From Saprospiraceae bacterium (GTDB lineage Bacteria > Bacteroidota > Bacteroidia > Chitinophagales > Saprospiraceae), in NCBI GenBank assembly GCA_016717105.1, contig JADKGF010000023.1:11708-75707 (forward strand): a stretch of 64,000 bases of DNA, in the 5' to 3' direction. Positions 8,901-20,200 of this stretch are shown in pieces. The position numbers and the translations under genes are program-made. Position 1 is the stretch's first letter, and every line of letters starts with the position of its first letter. Under the pieces are notes generated by a model. That model ran no database searches and had not been told where the DNA came from. It saw only the letters and a program-made list of their open reading frames with translations.

Positions 8901-10821
8901 ATATATAATAGTAATGAGGTTTTACTTTTCCAACATTTACAAACTCACCTAAGTGTGTAAAGCCAGGGAATTCAGGAGTCTTGCATGGTGTACATGCTAA
9001 TGGGTCCATTCTTCTTACCAACATTTTTGCAAGGTCACAATCATCATAACTACCATCATCAAAAGATGTAGCTGGTACCCATGCTTTGCCATCAAGTGTC
9101 AAACCTATGGTTGTATTTTGATCGCAAATTGCCACAGGCGGAGTATTGTCTTCTACAAAAATGGAAACAGTCTGAGAAGTCTGGTTGTGACATTCGTCGA
9201 AGGCTGTATATGTGATTTCACTACATCCCACAGGAAGCGGTATATATCTGTCTGCATCTGATGTTTTTAAGCCTTTGATAAATCCACCACTGTATGTTAC
9301 ATCATATGTCAAATTGGTTGCACAATTGTCTTTCAGCGTAGGTTTTTGCAATTTGTAAATACCTTCGCATGTATGGCCGTTTGTAGAAGCAAAATCAGCA
9401 GGTTTAAGGTTTGTGATTACAGGTCCTTTTGCGTCTTTAATTTCTATTATCTGGTAAAATTCATTGACACTTGATTCGCAAGACCATTCAAGAATTTGCC
9501 ACTTACGCATTATTTTTTTAACACACTTTATAGTAGGGAAGTTAGTGTCTTCGTATGTAACATAAATATTACAATGTTCGCTATCTGGTGTCAATTCCAC
9601 ATTTGATGGAATCGGCCCGCTGATATTAGTTACAGTAAGTTGTGTCCATCTTTCAATATTATTGGTTCTTACTCTGAAACAGAATACATCACCTTTTGAT
9701 ACCGGGACCACAACGTTAGTTCTTGTTTGTGGTGTTGCTCCTGATCCTACACCACCAACAGTAAGTGTAGTAACAAGGCCATTCAATGAGTATTGTGCAT
9801 GGTCACTATTGTAATTGCCAAGAGGCGGTATAGTGCCCATCATTTCTGCGTACCAGTCAAATTTTAGATCGCCATCTTTTTCTATATTGATACATACCTG
9901 TGCTCCAGTGACTGCGCCACCACCAGCTCCAGTAGTACCTCCAGCCAATACCAAACTATTGTTACTAAGCACAACATCTGTGGTTCCTTCACCCGATGTA
10001 GAACGCATCCAAGGTGTCAAACCAGGATATCCTGTTCCAGGGAATGTAACGCCATTAACTACAATTGAAGTAGGAGATGGGTTACCATTTGGAAGTTTTG
10101 CATATGGTGCATCGCACTCTAACTGGACATTTTCCAATCCTACGATATCATCAAAATCCAATGATACAACATAAAATACAACGCTACAGTCAGTTAATGA
10201 AACATTGCCTGATTCATCAATTGCACGATACGTTCTTTTGATCATTTTTAATGTATCAGGTCCTGCAAATAAATCAGGCCTATCACATTCATTTACAACA
10301 ATTTCTTCGTTTACCTGGAATACTCTAGGTGTGTGACAATTATCAAACGCTACTGGAATGAAACTGCCCAAGCTAGGACATGTTACTACACAAGTATCTG
10401 GCTCGATACTTTCCCATGTAGGTTTGAATTTATCTTCTACATTGATGGTAGTCCAACAAGAGTTGGTACCATTTGCAGTTGCAACTTTACCATAGATCGT
10501 TTTGCCTATGTAGAGTTGACCGTCAATAAGTTCAGCTTCTCCAGTACCGGAATCGATAATGCCACCGGTCGGAGTTTTCATTAAAGTAACTACTGCCGTG
10601 GAATAACCACCACAGGTCGAGCCATTGGCTAGTATTTGTTCTGCGGTGATGACAGCTTCACAATTGTCATCGACAGAAACCTGAATAGCACCCTTACAAG
10701 CACAAGATGGTGTCTGGGCCATCGTACTGTTCATGATGCCAACAAATAGTACCGTAATCAGAAAGAAATTCCTGATTAAAGTGCTAAAACGTGTTGAATT
10801 TGATTCATTCATGAGATCCAA
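5902..10821 (-). CDS. Giant T9SS-exported surface protein with C-type lectin, dockerin-like and cohesin-like domains
   Basis: A 1639-residue secreted protein. A signal peptide (about residues 1-35, ending TMAQ) is followed by Cys-rich Ig-like/HYR-like repeats with PPVAICD and PPAITCP motifs. A C-type-lectin-like domain follows (about 620-760: residues such as GYVVALNSDTEDQWL, WLSGE, YRNWN, ends in CEAEEFLYVVE), then more Ig-like repeats. A carboxypeptidase-regulatory-like beta domain (about 1237-1290) precedes a dockerin-like pair of EF-hand repeats (ISTLDLVMIQRHILG and ADVNNDKKITASDLTELRK). A cohesin-like domain occupies about 1418-1550. The last 83 residues are a type A T9SS sorting domain (YQNTPNPF, SITIYDVTGKKV, ending KMVVIE). 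It is expected to be anchored or released at the cell surface and may bind glycans or Ca2+. No enzyme domain is seen. No frame breaks occur across its 4.9 kb. Role inferred: adhesion or matrix. Confidence 0.85.
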   Translation of the reverse strand: MDLMNESNSTRFSTLIRNFFLITVLFVGIMNSTMAQTPSCACKGAIQVSVDDNCEAVITAEQILANGSTCGGYSTAVVTLMKTPTGGIIDSGTGEAELIDGQLYIGKTIYGKVATANGTNSCWTTINVEDKFKPTWESIEPDTCVVTCPSLGSFIPVAFDNCHTPRVFQVNEEIVVNECDRPDLFAGPDTLKMIKRTYRAIDESGNVSLTDCSVVFYVVSLDFDDIVGLENVQLECDAPYAKLPNGNPSPTSIVVNGVTFPGTGYPGLTPWMRSTSGEGTTDVVLSNNSLVLAGGTTGAGGGAVTGAQVCINIEKDGDLKFDWYAEMMGTIPPLGNYNSDHAQYSLNGLVTTLTVGGVGSGATPQTRTNVVVPVSKGDVFCFRVRTNNIERWTQLTVTNISGPIPSNVELTPDSEHCNIYVTYEDTNFPTIKCVKKIMRKWQILEWSCESSVNEFYQIIEIKDAKGPVITNLKPADFASTNGHTCEGIYKLQKPTLKDNCATNLTYDVTYSGGFIKGLKTSDADRYIPLPVGCSEITYTAFDECHNQTSQTVSIFVEDNTPPVAICDQNTTIGLTLDGKAWVPATSFDDGSYDDCDLAKMLVRRMDPLACTPCKTPEFPGFTHLGEFVNVGKVKPHYYYISKHKATPAVAVKTAAAMGGYVVALNSDTEDQWLYGKVGEWNLEADYLIGLRDIKQKGLFAWLSGESSTYRNWNTANPKDVVDGHNDYDYVRVLDANGKWEDFGYETCEAEEFLYVVEITDPCGFSTYAQFCCSDVSATHMVQFRVIDKAGNWNDCMVNAVVQDKLPPAITCPPHMTVTCNDYFDLAKLTASFGWPTSYDNCQPTRITTDSLIELNSCRIGKITRNFTATDAGGRTAKCTQIIVVTGNKYPFVMEAHRWPKDTLIQGCEDPNDTAFDPEFLGRPDLIADNICSLVGADYEDQIFTFNNLNGEACFKILRHWTVIDWCQQYETVGGGYEYATWTHTQVIKVYDPEKPRIISGCTPKSVCTYDPNCAAGYIELIATADDVCTDQLRYTYKIDLNNDKVFEYLPSGSLDSRFSKSGLATIVGTSRVNTVDASGTYPIGSHRIEWSFEDRCGNVTKCDQLFTIANCKAPTPYCINGLASSLMPIDTDNDGTADAGMVEIWAKDFDNGSSHPCGYTVYHSFAPISLDANKQPILVRGRTFTCDDLGRNDLNIYVGVVTPTGELVQDFCSTFITIQDNNDVCDEDNARLVVQGDVMTESNIGIKDVNVALQGAEMNVLTANNGIYTFNNVPFGSTYTVAPTKNDDHLNGISTLDLVMIQRHILGVEKLNSPYKLIAADVNNDKKITASDLTELRKLILGVVTKFSANDSWKFFDKSYQFTDPLEAQTASLPLVYNIENIKTDMIINFIGVKIGDVNGNVVANADNNVTESRTSQSLALSTDNQTFESGQTIDVPVVVSQNSEVAGFQFTVNFDTELFSLVAINSNLPGVTDNNFGFTKLANGMVAVSYNKENPMTINEGENVFTLTLKAKANGSLENALWIDSAVTSAEAYAQDFSLMNVKLTLNNRTTESANLYQNTPNPFKGSTTIGFDLPESSEASITIYDVTGKKVKVITNTFRKGYNSIELNKNELGSTGVLYYTLEAGSFKATRKMVVIE

Positions 10822-11503
10822 ATTTTGAGTTTTAAGAAATAAAAAATTTTACTGTTATGAGATTTAGATGTATAAGAATACACGCCTAAGCCCCAGTAAC
10901 TTATTGGTTAAGAAATAAATACTAAAAGGATGCAAATGCCCCTTTTAATCTTTTGGATCTATTATACTAATCTAAGGTTGGAAAAAAAAATATATAAATA
11001 ATAGTAATGCATAATTTAAAATATGCACATAGTGATCAGAAAAACATATATTTATGCTTCTGATTTGTTGTCAGCTTAAGGTTAAACTATTATAAAATTC
11101 AGGTTGAATAAAAATGGTAGGTTCAGAACAGTTTCTCACGCTATTCTACGGCAAAGATAAAACGGATTACACATTAAAAAAAATATTATAGAAAAAAAAT
11201 ACATATATTTTTATACATAACATATAATGTATTGATAAATAGAGTTATAAGAATTATAAAAATATATAATAAAATCGGTAGATTTATAAAAAATCATAGC
11301 AAAAACTTCAAATATGTTTTTTTATAAATCATAATTTGCTTAGAATTACCTATTTATAAATTACATTTTACAGTACTGTATATTGTGCTATGTATATGCC
11401 TGAAATCTCATGCTTAATAGTTATTTACTGATCATATTTTGAATTGGCTGAAAATAGGTGTATGTTCGTTCCTCAATTTGGATACGGAAAATGTTTCTAG
11501 AAT
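10822..11503 (-). promoter_or_regulatory. Long AT-rich intergenic region with putative promoter of the 1639-aa protein gene
   Basis: This divergent 682-base region has no gene that I can support. On the minus strand TATCTTTG (11152-11159) matches the -7 box, with a T-rich rather than a TTG -33 region. It would give a leader of about 330 nt for the gene starting at 10821. The remainder is very AT-rich and without clear repeats. Confidence 0.4.
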
Positions 11504-12923
11504 ATGGACTTCAAAAATAGGCAACACCATTTATTTATAATTGCTACTTTTATTTCAATTGCAAGTATCATGACTTGGCATGTCTCTAGTCATATTTTCT
11601 TTTGGGATACGGTACAGCTTGGTGCAAAACATGGCATACATTTTTATGAAACCAGATTTGCAGAGATTTTGCTTCCTGATACTTTTGATAGTGGTCATGT
11701 ACCCATTTTCGGTATGTATCTGGCTTTGATGTGGATATTTTTTGATAAAAGTCTTTTTGTTAGCCATTTTGTCATGCTCCCTTTTTTAATTGGCATTATT
11801 TTTCAGGCATACTTTCTGATAAAAAGATTTGTACCCGATCATGATGTCCCATATGCGTTGGTTCTTTTTCTTATTCAACCTACTTTACTTGGGCAATCAG
11901 TTTTAGTATCTCCAGATATTCCGTTGGTATTTTTCTTTTTATTGGCATTAAATGGTGTATTGTGTAATCGACGGGTTTTACTTCTGATGGGTATTGCAGG
12001 TTTGTTTCTCATCAGCATGCGTGGGGCAATGCTATCTTTTGGAATATTACTCCTTGACTTGTATTTTAATTTTAAGCAATATAAAAGTAGTTACTTTATT
12101 ACGTTATGTAAAATGTCTTTGTCATATCTACCTGGATTTATCCTTTTCGGATTATATAACTATTTTCATTATGTGCAGAAAGGCTGGATTGGTTATCATG
12201 AGGGCTCGCCTTGGGCTGAATCGTTCCAACATGTTGATATTTTTGGTTTTTTGAGAAATATCATAATTTTAGGTTGGCGATTGTTGGATTTTGGAAATAT
12301 TTTCTTGTGGATAACTGGATTATGGTTGCTTTATAGGCATTTCTCAGTGTTGATTAAAGATAAAAGATTTATAAATCTTGTAATCGTTTTTTGTGGTCAT
12401 TTTGGGTTGTTTGTCAGTTAGTTTTTTATGTTATAATGGTTTGAATGCCCATCGATATATCTTGCCAGTATATTTAACACTTTCACTGCTTGTAATTTAT
12501 ATTTTATTTAATACACCGATGGTAATAAAGTATCGAATATACACCATCTTGTGTTTGGGATTGTTGAGTGGACATCTATGGATTTATCCGCCACACATTG
12601 CACAAGGTTGGGATGCGAGTTTGGCACATTTACCTTACTATGGACTAAGAGATAAAATCTTACAAGATATGATGGCCCAGAATATAGGTATAGAAGAAGT
12701 AGCATGCGTATTTCCCAATCAAAGTGAAATGCGTTACATGGATTTGACTGAATCAAAATTAAAGCATACATCATTTGATCACATTACGACCAAGTATGTA
12801 CTTTATTCTAATGTTTTTAATGATTATACTGACGAAGATATCCACATTTTAGGCGAAAAATTTAAGGTTTTGAATCAATATGAACGATTTGGTGTGTTTA
12901 TGACATTGTACGAGAGAAAGTAA
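11504..12923 (+). CDS. Polytopic membrane protein, GT39/PMT-like glycosyltransferase fold, frameshifted
   Basis: About 470 residues when two pieces are joined across a break near 12400-12425, a T-rich stretch. The N-terminal piece starts with a membrane helix followed by WHVSSHIFFWDTVQLG and the DTFDSGHVP region. An acidic pair after the first helix is typical of GT-C glycosyltransferases such as PMT/ArnT-like enzymes that use lipid-phosphate sugars. Eight or more further hydrophobic helices follow. The second piece carries the HRYILPVY motif, which is common in GT39/GT83-type proteins, and a soluble C-terminal tail. I see no partner gene that tells the substrate. It lies divergent from the giant surface protein, which might be a target, but that is guesswork. 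Confidence 0.65.
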
Positions 12924-13250
12924 CGGGTTTGAAAATAGGATATTGTTAGTTTAAACCAAATTAAGAAAGAGCTCATTTGATACGACGGAATTTGACTTTG
13001 AATTAGCATCAATTTTCTTTCGATGTATTCCGAAAGGCCTTCAATCAAATTTTGTTAGTTCTAATCCAAAGCATCACACAGTTTGATAAATATCATTTCG
13101 CTTGAATTCATAAAGCTAAATTTGAGTTAAAAATGACTAATGTAAGGATATTGTACAATTTTTTAAAAAAATATCACATCATCATGTGACAAGCTCATTG
13201 AAGGTGTTCGTCTATAAAATGTTATTTTTGCAGCAACTAATACAACGATA
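12924..13250 (+). promoter_or_regulatory. Intergenic region with promoter of the response regulator gene
   Basis: No gene is seen in this 327-base gap. TTG (13197-13199), a 23-base spacer and TATTTTTG (13223-13230) form a Bacteroidota-type promoter that would start transcription about 15 nt before the ATG at 13251. Confidence 0.6.
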
Positions 13251-13892
13251 ATGGGTGACTTGATCAGAGTAGCAATCTATGAAGACAATGCAGGCTTGCG
13301 TGAAATTTTGGCTTCTATCATCAGAGATTCAGATGAATTTGAGCTGTCAGGTGAGTTTGCTCACTGTTTGGATGTAGTACGAAATACCAAGGCTTTTTCA
13401 CCCGATGTGATCATTATGGATATAGATATGCCAGGTCGAAGTGGGATCGATGGCGTCAAGGACTTAAAAGCTGTTTACCCTGAAGTTGAAGTTATAATGA
13501 ATACAGTTTTCGATGATGACGACAGGATATTCAGCGCACTAAAAGCTGGAGCCACAGGATACTTATTGAAAAAAAATTCATTAGCCAATCTCCTAACCTC
13601 CATCAAGGATGTGAAAAACGGTGGTGCGCCCATAAGTCCATCTATAGCGCGCAAGGTTTTGCAATTGCCTTTTGCATCAGGCAAAGGAACAGATGAGAAT
13701 TATAATTTGACTGAACGAGAGATCGAAATTTTAAAACTTCTTTCTAAAGGATTAAGCTATAAAATGGTAGCTAGAGACATGAATATTAGTTTGGATACTG
13801 TCCGTACATATGTAAAGCGCATTTATGAAAAATTACATGTGCATTCTGTAACAGAAGCCGTCCATAAAGTGTTTATTGAGAATAAACAATAA
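13251..13892 (+). CDS. LuxR/NarL-family response regulator
   Basis: A 213-residue two-component response regulator. The receiver domain (1-125) has the acidic pair in IYEDN, the phospho-acceptor Asp in IIMDIDMPG, the switch Thr in MNTVFDD, and the conserved Lys in YLLKKNS. The C-terminal LuxR-type helix-turn-helix (about 148-205) reads LTEREIEILKLLSKG, then MVARDMNISLDTVRTYVKRIYEKL. It lies 41 bases before the sensor kinase gene on the same strand, so the two form one signalling pair. Its target is unknown; the giant surface protein gene further downstream on the same strand is one candidate. Confidence 0.93.
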   Translation: MGDLIRVAIYEDNAGLREILASIIRDSDEFELSGEFAHCLDVVRNTKAFSPDVIIMDIDMPGRSGIDGVKDLKAVYPEVEVIMNTVFDDDDRIFSALKAGATGYLLKKNSLANLLTSIKDVKNGGAPISPSIARKVLQLPFASGKGTDENYNLTEREIEILKLLSKGLSYKMVARDMNISLDTVRTYVKRIYEKLHVHSVTEAVHKVFIENKQ

Positions 13893-13933
13893 ATTTAACC
13901 CTTGATTTAATCAAAAGCCATATAATATTTATT

Positions 13934-16900
13934 TTGATAAATAAAAACCTTCATATTATTTTGGTTTTACAGTGTGTTGTTTTTTTGTTTATCAAAACTG
14001 CATTAGGGCAAGATGTGACAAAACAGATCATTTTCGATCATTATGGCGTGACACAAGGTTTTTCTGCATCGCAAGTTTTATGTCTTAAGAAAGCTAGCAA
14101 CGGATTATTATGGATCGGAACAGAACAGGGATTGGTACGATATGATGGTCACAATTTCAAAACTTACCGATCAAATCCTTTTGATACTACTACAATATCT
14201 TCAAATTATTTGAAAAAAATTGAAGAAGACAAACATGGTAGGCTTTGGTTGACACCATTGCCTAATTTAGATATATTTAATTCAAAAACCGGTAGCTTCC
14301 AGAGAATAAATAAAATTCAATCAGAATCGGATAGTATCAAAATGGTTGTATTGACATTAAAGTACGACTTTAGTAGAGATGTGATGTGGATAGGCACAAA
14401 TCTTGGATTATTTTATTCGCAAGGCAAGGAGATAAGTTTTCAAAAAGTAATAATACCCGAAAAAAATGTAAATACTGGCATTCGAAGTATCGAGATCGAA
14501 AAAAGTGGGATTATTTGGCTGACCGCATCAGATGGACTTTGGAGATATAATCCAGAACAATGCACAGTAAGGAATTTTCATTGTATAAACTCAAATTTTA
14601 ATGATGGATTTTTAAATTCATTTATGGATGAAAAGAATCAAACTATTTGGATCGGTAGTTGGCTCAATGGCTTATTGCAATTTGATATGCAGACCCATGA
14701 AATGAATAAGTATTTTTTTGCAGATAGCATTAAATTACAAAATGGAATATTGGCAATCCAAAAATCAGGGTTCAAAGATGAAGAAGATTTATTATGGCTG
14801 GGTACTACGGATGGTGTGAAGTCATTTGACATAAAGCAGAAACGATTTTCTAATTTTATAACAAATGATTATAACGACATAAAAGGTATACCTGGAGTAG
14901 GATATTGTTTCGAAAGGACAGTAACAGAAGGCTTGTGGATCGGGACAAATAAAGGTCTGCATCGGTATGATAAATATAAGCAAAATATAAAATTTACAGA
15001 AACACCATTGGTAAAGGGTCAGAAAGACTGGGCATTTAGTGATATTTGTTTTGAATCAGGAAGCAAAAGAGATAGCATTATTTGGTTTAATGTGCCTTAC
15101 AATTCATTTTTCAGATATGACCTTATTCATAAAACTGAAGCGCCAATTCCAGTTATTTTAAAGCCTTATTGTGAAAATACCGGACCTCATACCTTATATC
15201 AGGATTCTGAAGAAACCTTGTGGTTTTCGTCAGAAGCTAAAGGGTTGACGGGATATAATTTAAAAATAAGAAACTCATTATTCCCAAATGGAAATCCAAG
15301 CGAAATCCTATGCCCAAAATCCTAAAAATAAAAGAAGATGAAGAAAAGAATTTATGGCTCGGCACCACTGTAGGTATGTACATGTATCATCGGAGCCGCA
15401 ATGAAATTATAGAACAAGCAGAAATCCGATCTTTTCTGGAACAAAATAAATTGTCAAATTTTGCATTCAGATTTACCATAGATCCCAAAGGCTTGGTTTG
15501 GATATTTTCCACACAACAAAGAGGCGAAATTGATGCTATCTACAACTTCAATCCGAAGAATAAGATGCTGAATCTATTTTCTGGTGATAAATATCCCGTT
15601 TTAAAAATTTTAAAAGCTTGGAGGCAATTGAGTCTATTGGAAAAGATAAATTGCTCATCACATCATATAATGGCTTTTGTGTGGTTAATACCGAAGGTGA
15701 AGTACCCAAATTCGAACTTTTTGAGACCTATTATGGAACGCCGCTTGGTATATTCAAATATATCATCAATGACAATAAAGGAAATGTATGGCTTTCAGGT
15801 GATAATGGTGTGACAAGATTTGATCCCAAATCCAAGACTATCACCAGTTTTAACTACACCAATTCGTATTTGGGCATGAATGCAGTACCAGAGTTGGCAT
15901 TTTCAGACAAGACAAAGACATTGTACATTTCACAGTTTCAAGGGTTAAATACAATAGAGGTTGAAGAATTTTTGGTATCCAAGTCAGGAAATATTATGTT
16001 GTCAGAAATGAAAATACTGAATTATAATATTGACACGCTGCCACACTCAGGTCAGACCATTCGATTGGGTCATGAACAAAACAACATCGAGTTGCGATTT
16101 ACAAATCTTAGCTTTACGAATTCACAAAATAATGAATATCAGTATTATATAAGCAGTTCTAAAGCCGGTTGGACTTCTATGTCAAGTAATATTCTTAGGT
16201 TCGATAATATGGGATATGGCAGTTATCAACTTAAAGTGCGTGCCGAAAATTGTTTTGGTATCATGAGCCCACAAGAATTTGTATTGCAGATTATCATCGC
16301 ACCACCTTTTTGGCGTACTTGGTGGTTCAATGGTTTGATCATGACGTGTATTTCTTTCATAATTTATGGCTTTTTCAAATTCAGAGATTTACAAAGGGAG
16401 AAACTGGAAAAACTCAGACATACCATCGCAAGAGATTTGCATGACGATATGGGAAGTACATTATCACACATCAGAATGATGAGCGAAAGAGAATCAATGA
16501 GAAAAGATGCAAACCAATCATTCAAGACTATAGCGGATAAAACTGCTGAGGTGATGAACAATATGACAGAAATTATATGGAGTATCAATCCTAAAAATGA
16601 CAACTTGAAAAATATTCTAGGTAGAATTCAAGAGTTTGCTATAGATACATTGGAGCCGTTGGGTATTGAAGTGAACTTCGAAATCGATAGTGTACCAGAA
16701 AATATTAAAATGAATCTGGAAGAAAGACGTCATTTATTTCTGATTTTCAAAGAAGCCATAAATAATGCCGCAAAATATAGTAAAGCCAAAAATGTAAATT
16801 TCACATTTTACAATGAAAAAAATAAGATGACAATTGTTTTTGATGACAATGGTATAGGATTCGACCCACTGCTTATTACTAGGGGAAATGGCTTAAAAAA

Positions 16901-16991
16901 TATGGCCAATAGAGCCAAATTATTAAATGGAATTTTCAGTATTCAAACAAATCAAGAGAAAACTATAATTACATTGATCCTCACAAAATAA
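13934..16991 (+). CDS. Propeller-type sensor histidine kinase, frameshifted
   Basis: About 1019 residues once three pieces are joined across breaks near 15315 and 15615 (A-runs). Order: signal peptide ending LGQ, many two-component-regulator propeller blades (LLWIGTEQGLVRYDG, LWLTP, MWIGTNLGLF, WIGTNKGLHRYD and others), a Y_Y_Y domain (IELRFTNLSF to KVRAEN), one membrane helix (WWFNGLIMTCISF), a HisKA_3 dimerisation helix with the phospho-His in IARDLHDDMGS, and an HATPase domain (NNAAKYSKA, DNGIGFDP). This is the periplasmic-propeller sensor type common in Bacteroidota for glycans or stress cues. The reading frame begins at a TTG (13934), with no ATG upstream in frame before a stop. The response regulator just upstream is the likely partner. 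The ligand is unknown. Confidence 0.88.
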
Positions 16992-17294
16992 GATGAAAAC
17001 AATCTTTTGATCAGTCGATTTTTTGGTGAGAAAAATAAAAACAAAAATTATTTATACCTGAATTTCTCGTGGTTTCCCCTAAATTTTTCAATTATTTGCT
17101 TATGAAAAGGTATAATTTTTGCAAAAAAATCATTTTTTTAAGTTAAAATATGGTTAAATTCCATATATTTACGAAACATTAACAAATTCTGCTCGTCAAG
17201 AAGCTGATTGTTTTGTAGCCCCACATTCCCTTTTTAGGTTTCCCTTATTGCTCGTTAGTGTAACCATTATTTTATTAACTCAAATTTTCTGAAA
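16992..17294 (+). other. Intergenic leader of the 1713-aa surface protein gene
   Basis: This 303-base AT-rich gap has no gene. A near-match TAATTTTTG followed by A-rich DNA is present around 17112-17120, but it is one base off the TAnnTTTG consensus. The promoter is therefore not settled. Confidence 0.35.
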
Positions 17295-20200
17295 ATGAAA
17301 CATTTTTTTACATTTCTATTATGGTATGTTAGTTTGCAAGTCTATGGTCAGTTTGATCCATTGACGGCCACACCTATCCAATGTGGTACGGAATTATTTA
17401 GCACAACATCTGTGGGTTGCTACAATGTTGTATCGGCTGGGTATTGTGGCTCTAATTATAACCAATATACTGGCCCTGAAAAACTGTACAAGTTTACGAT
17501 TACAACACCGCAGAACGTTAGCATCAAAATGGCTGGTATGACAGCAGATCTAGATATGTTTTTGCTTCGATCCACATCGCCAGCTGATTGTATTGCTGAG
17601 AGTTCCTTGCCACTTACTTCAGGATATGAATACATTGGCGCATATCTGGAAGCAGGTACCTATTATCTTGTTATCGATGGTTGGAGCAATGCTGTCTCAG
17701 ATTATAAACTTGCATTGAATTGTGCACCGAGTACTGGAATACCACTGTGTAATTTTGCTGAAAATCTATCATGTGGACAAACCCTTACTGGAGATACAAA
17801 ATCTGGTATCAACCAAATACAAGGGCCATATTGCAATCAATTTTGTAATTATGGTGGGAATGAAAAAATATTTAAAATTGAGGTTCCATTTAAGACAATC
17901 GTAAATTTATCAGCAACAGGTTTGGTTGCTGATTTAGATATGTTTTTACTAAGTGCTTGTGACAGAAATGCTTGTATTGCATATAGTGGAAAATCAGGAG
18001 TCAATAGTGAAAATATAAGTGTAACCTTGAATCAAGGCACTTATTATATCGTCCTAGATGGATATGTAAATAGTGCATCAACTTATTCGATAACATATAC
18101 TTGTCAACAGAATACTACACCTTTGAACTGTAATGATGCCATTGTGACCAATTATTCTGGAGATGGAAGTAATTTGCGGTTCAATTATATCTTTACAGCT
18201 CCACAAGGATACACATTTTTAAGATGGAAGTACAACACCACAATCTTATCCACATCATCTAATGTGCATCTGCTATTTAATGCATCAGGTAATTATAATA
18301 TTTGTGCTGAATACCTAGAAGTAGCTACAGGTCAGGTAAAATCTTGTTGTAAATTAGCCTGTATCACTTTACCTACCAGTTGTGAAAATACCATTCAATA
18401 CGCTTATGTAAATGGTGTTTTTAAGTTGTCACTGGCAGGTGTTGCATCTAATTACCAAAATATAAATTGGAGAAATGATACCGATGGAACGGCTTTGGAT
18501 CCGAACAATGTTCCAGCCAGTTGCCGCAATATCTGGGTGACAGTCACTTACTTCAATACTTCTACAAATTGTTGGTCATTATGTTGTCGTTATATAAATT
18601 TCTGTCCACCGTCGAGCTGTCAAGACAATATAAGCTATCAATATAGCTCTACAACTAATAGTTTTCAGTTCACATTTAATGCGCCTTATGCTACAAATGT
18701 AACTTGGAAAATTGATGATACCAATACGACTCTACCTTATGGTATTTATTCGCTTCCGCAAGGATTCCAATGTGGTGATAAAAATATCTCGGTTTACTAT
18801 TTTGATACAGTATCGAGATGTTGGAGAGTATGTTGCAAAAAAGTATATATATGTCCTCCAGTAAGTTGCGATCAATCCATCAGTATGGCTTATTCGCCTT
18901 CGCAGAATGCCTTCCAGTTTTCAATGAATCTCCCTGGAAATCCAAGTCTTTTCTGGAAAATAGAAGAAACAAATACGTATTTGCCTAATGGATTATTTGT
19001 GTTACCATCCGGATGGACTTGTCAAGAAAGGACAGTGTCAGCATACTATTTTGATCCACAGATCCAATGTTATCGGGTGTGTTGCAAAAAAGTGGTCATC
19101 TGTCCACCGCAACAATGTACTGGAAATATCGAATTTGTGTATCTACCTGCCGGTCAATTTAAGTTTACCTTGAATTCTGCAAATGCCCAAAACGTAGTTT
19201 GGAAATTTGATGCTACTGGTACAATTATTCCAAATGGTTTATTCACTATTCCTTCAGGATGGACATGTCAAGAGCGATCAGTATCTGCTTACTATTATGA
19301 TCCAGCGATATCTGCTTGGAGAATTTGTAGTAAAAACATCTTACTTTGTCCACCTACATCATGCGAAGACAATATCCAATACACCTATAATGGAGTCACA
19401 AATAGTTTCCATTTTACTTTGTCGGGATATAGTAATGCGATTTGGAAATTTGATGATACTGGTCAATACATTCCTAATGGAATATTTACAATACCTGCAG
19501 GTTGGGGCTGTCAAGATAGAGTCATTTCTGTGTATTATTTAGATCCTGTTACTCAATGTTATAGGGCTTGTTGCAAAAAAGTAAGTCTCTGCCCACCTAC
19601 ATCATGCCAAAATGCGATTTCCCATCATTATTCGCCAGATGGAAATACACTTTATTTAAATTATAATGGAAATGCATCTCAGATATTGCAATGGTTGGTA
19701 GAAGAATCAGGTCAAACTTTGGGCGCTGCACAAAGTATAAGCTATCCAATAGGAACATCCTGTCATACTAAAACATTCAGCATCCAATACAAAGAAAATG
19801 GAGTGTGGAAGATGTGTTGCAAAAAAATCAATGTTTGTAATCCTAATTCTTGTAGTTCAACTATTTCTCTAAGCAATAACGCATCAAGTGTTCAAGCTTC
19901 GGTATCAACAAATTTGCAAAATGTCATCTGGTTTGCACCAAATACCAATACACAAATTGGTTCTGGAAATGTATTAAACATTCCTTTGGTCAATCAACAA
20001 ATCAATACTCTGGTTGGTGTGCAATTCTACAATCCAGCCATTGGTGCGTATGATGCATGTTACAAAAATGTAGTAGTCTCTTGTCCTTTGCCTACTGCAG
20101 CATTCAACGCAGATGTTGCAGGAAACCAAGTGACATTGACAAATACTTCGATAGGTGCAACTTCATATAGCTGGTATATTAGCAATGGTACTTTTACACC

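Noticed and set aside
18121..20090. Regular spacing of about 250 bp that could suggest a CRISPR-like or satellite array
   Set aside because: The repeats are in frame and encode a protein module; there are no short identical repeats with unique spacers.
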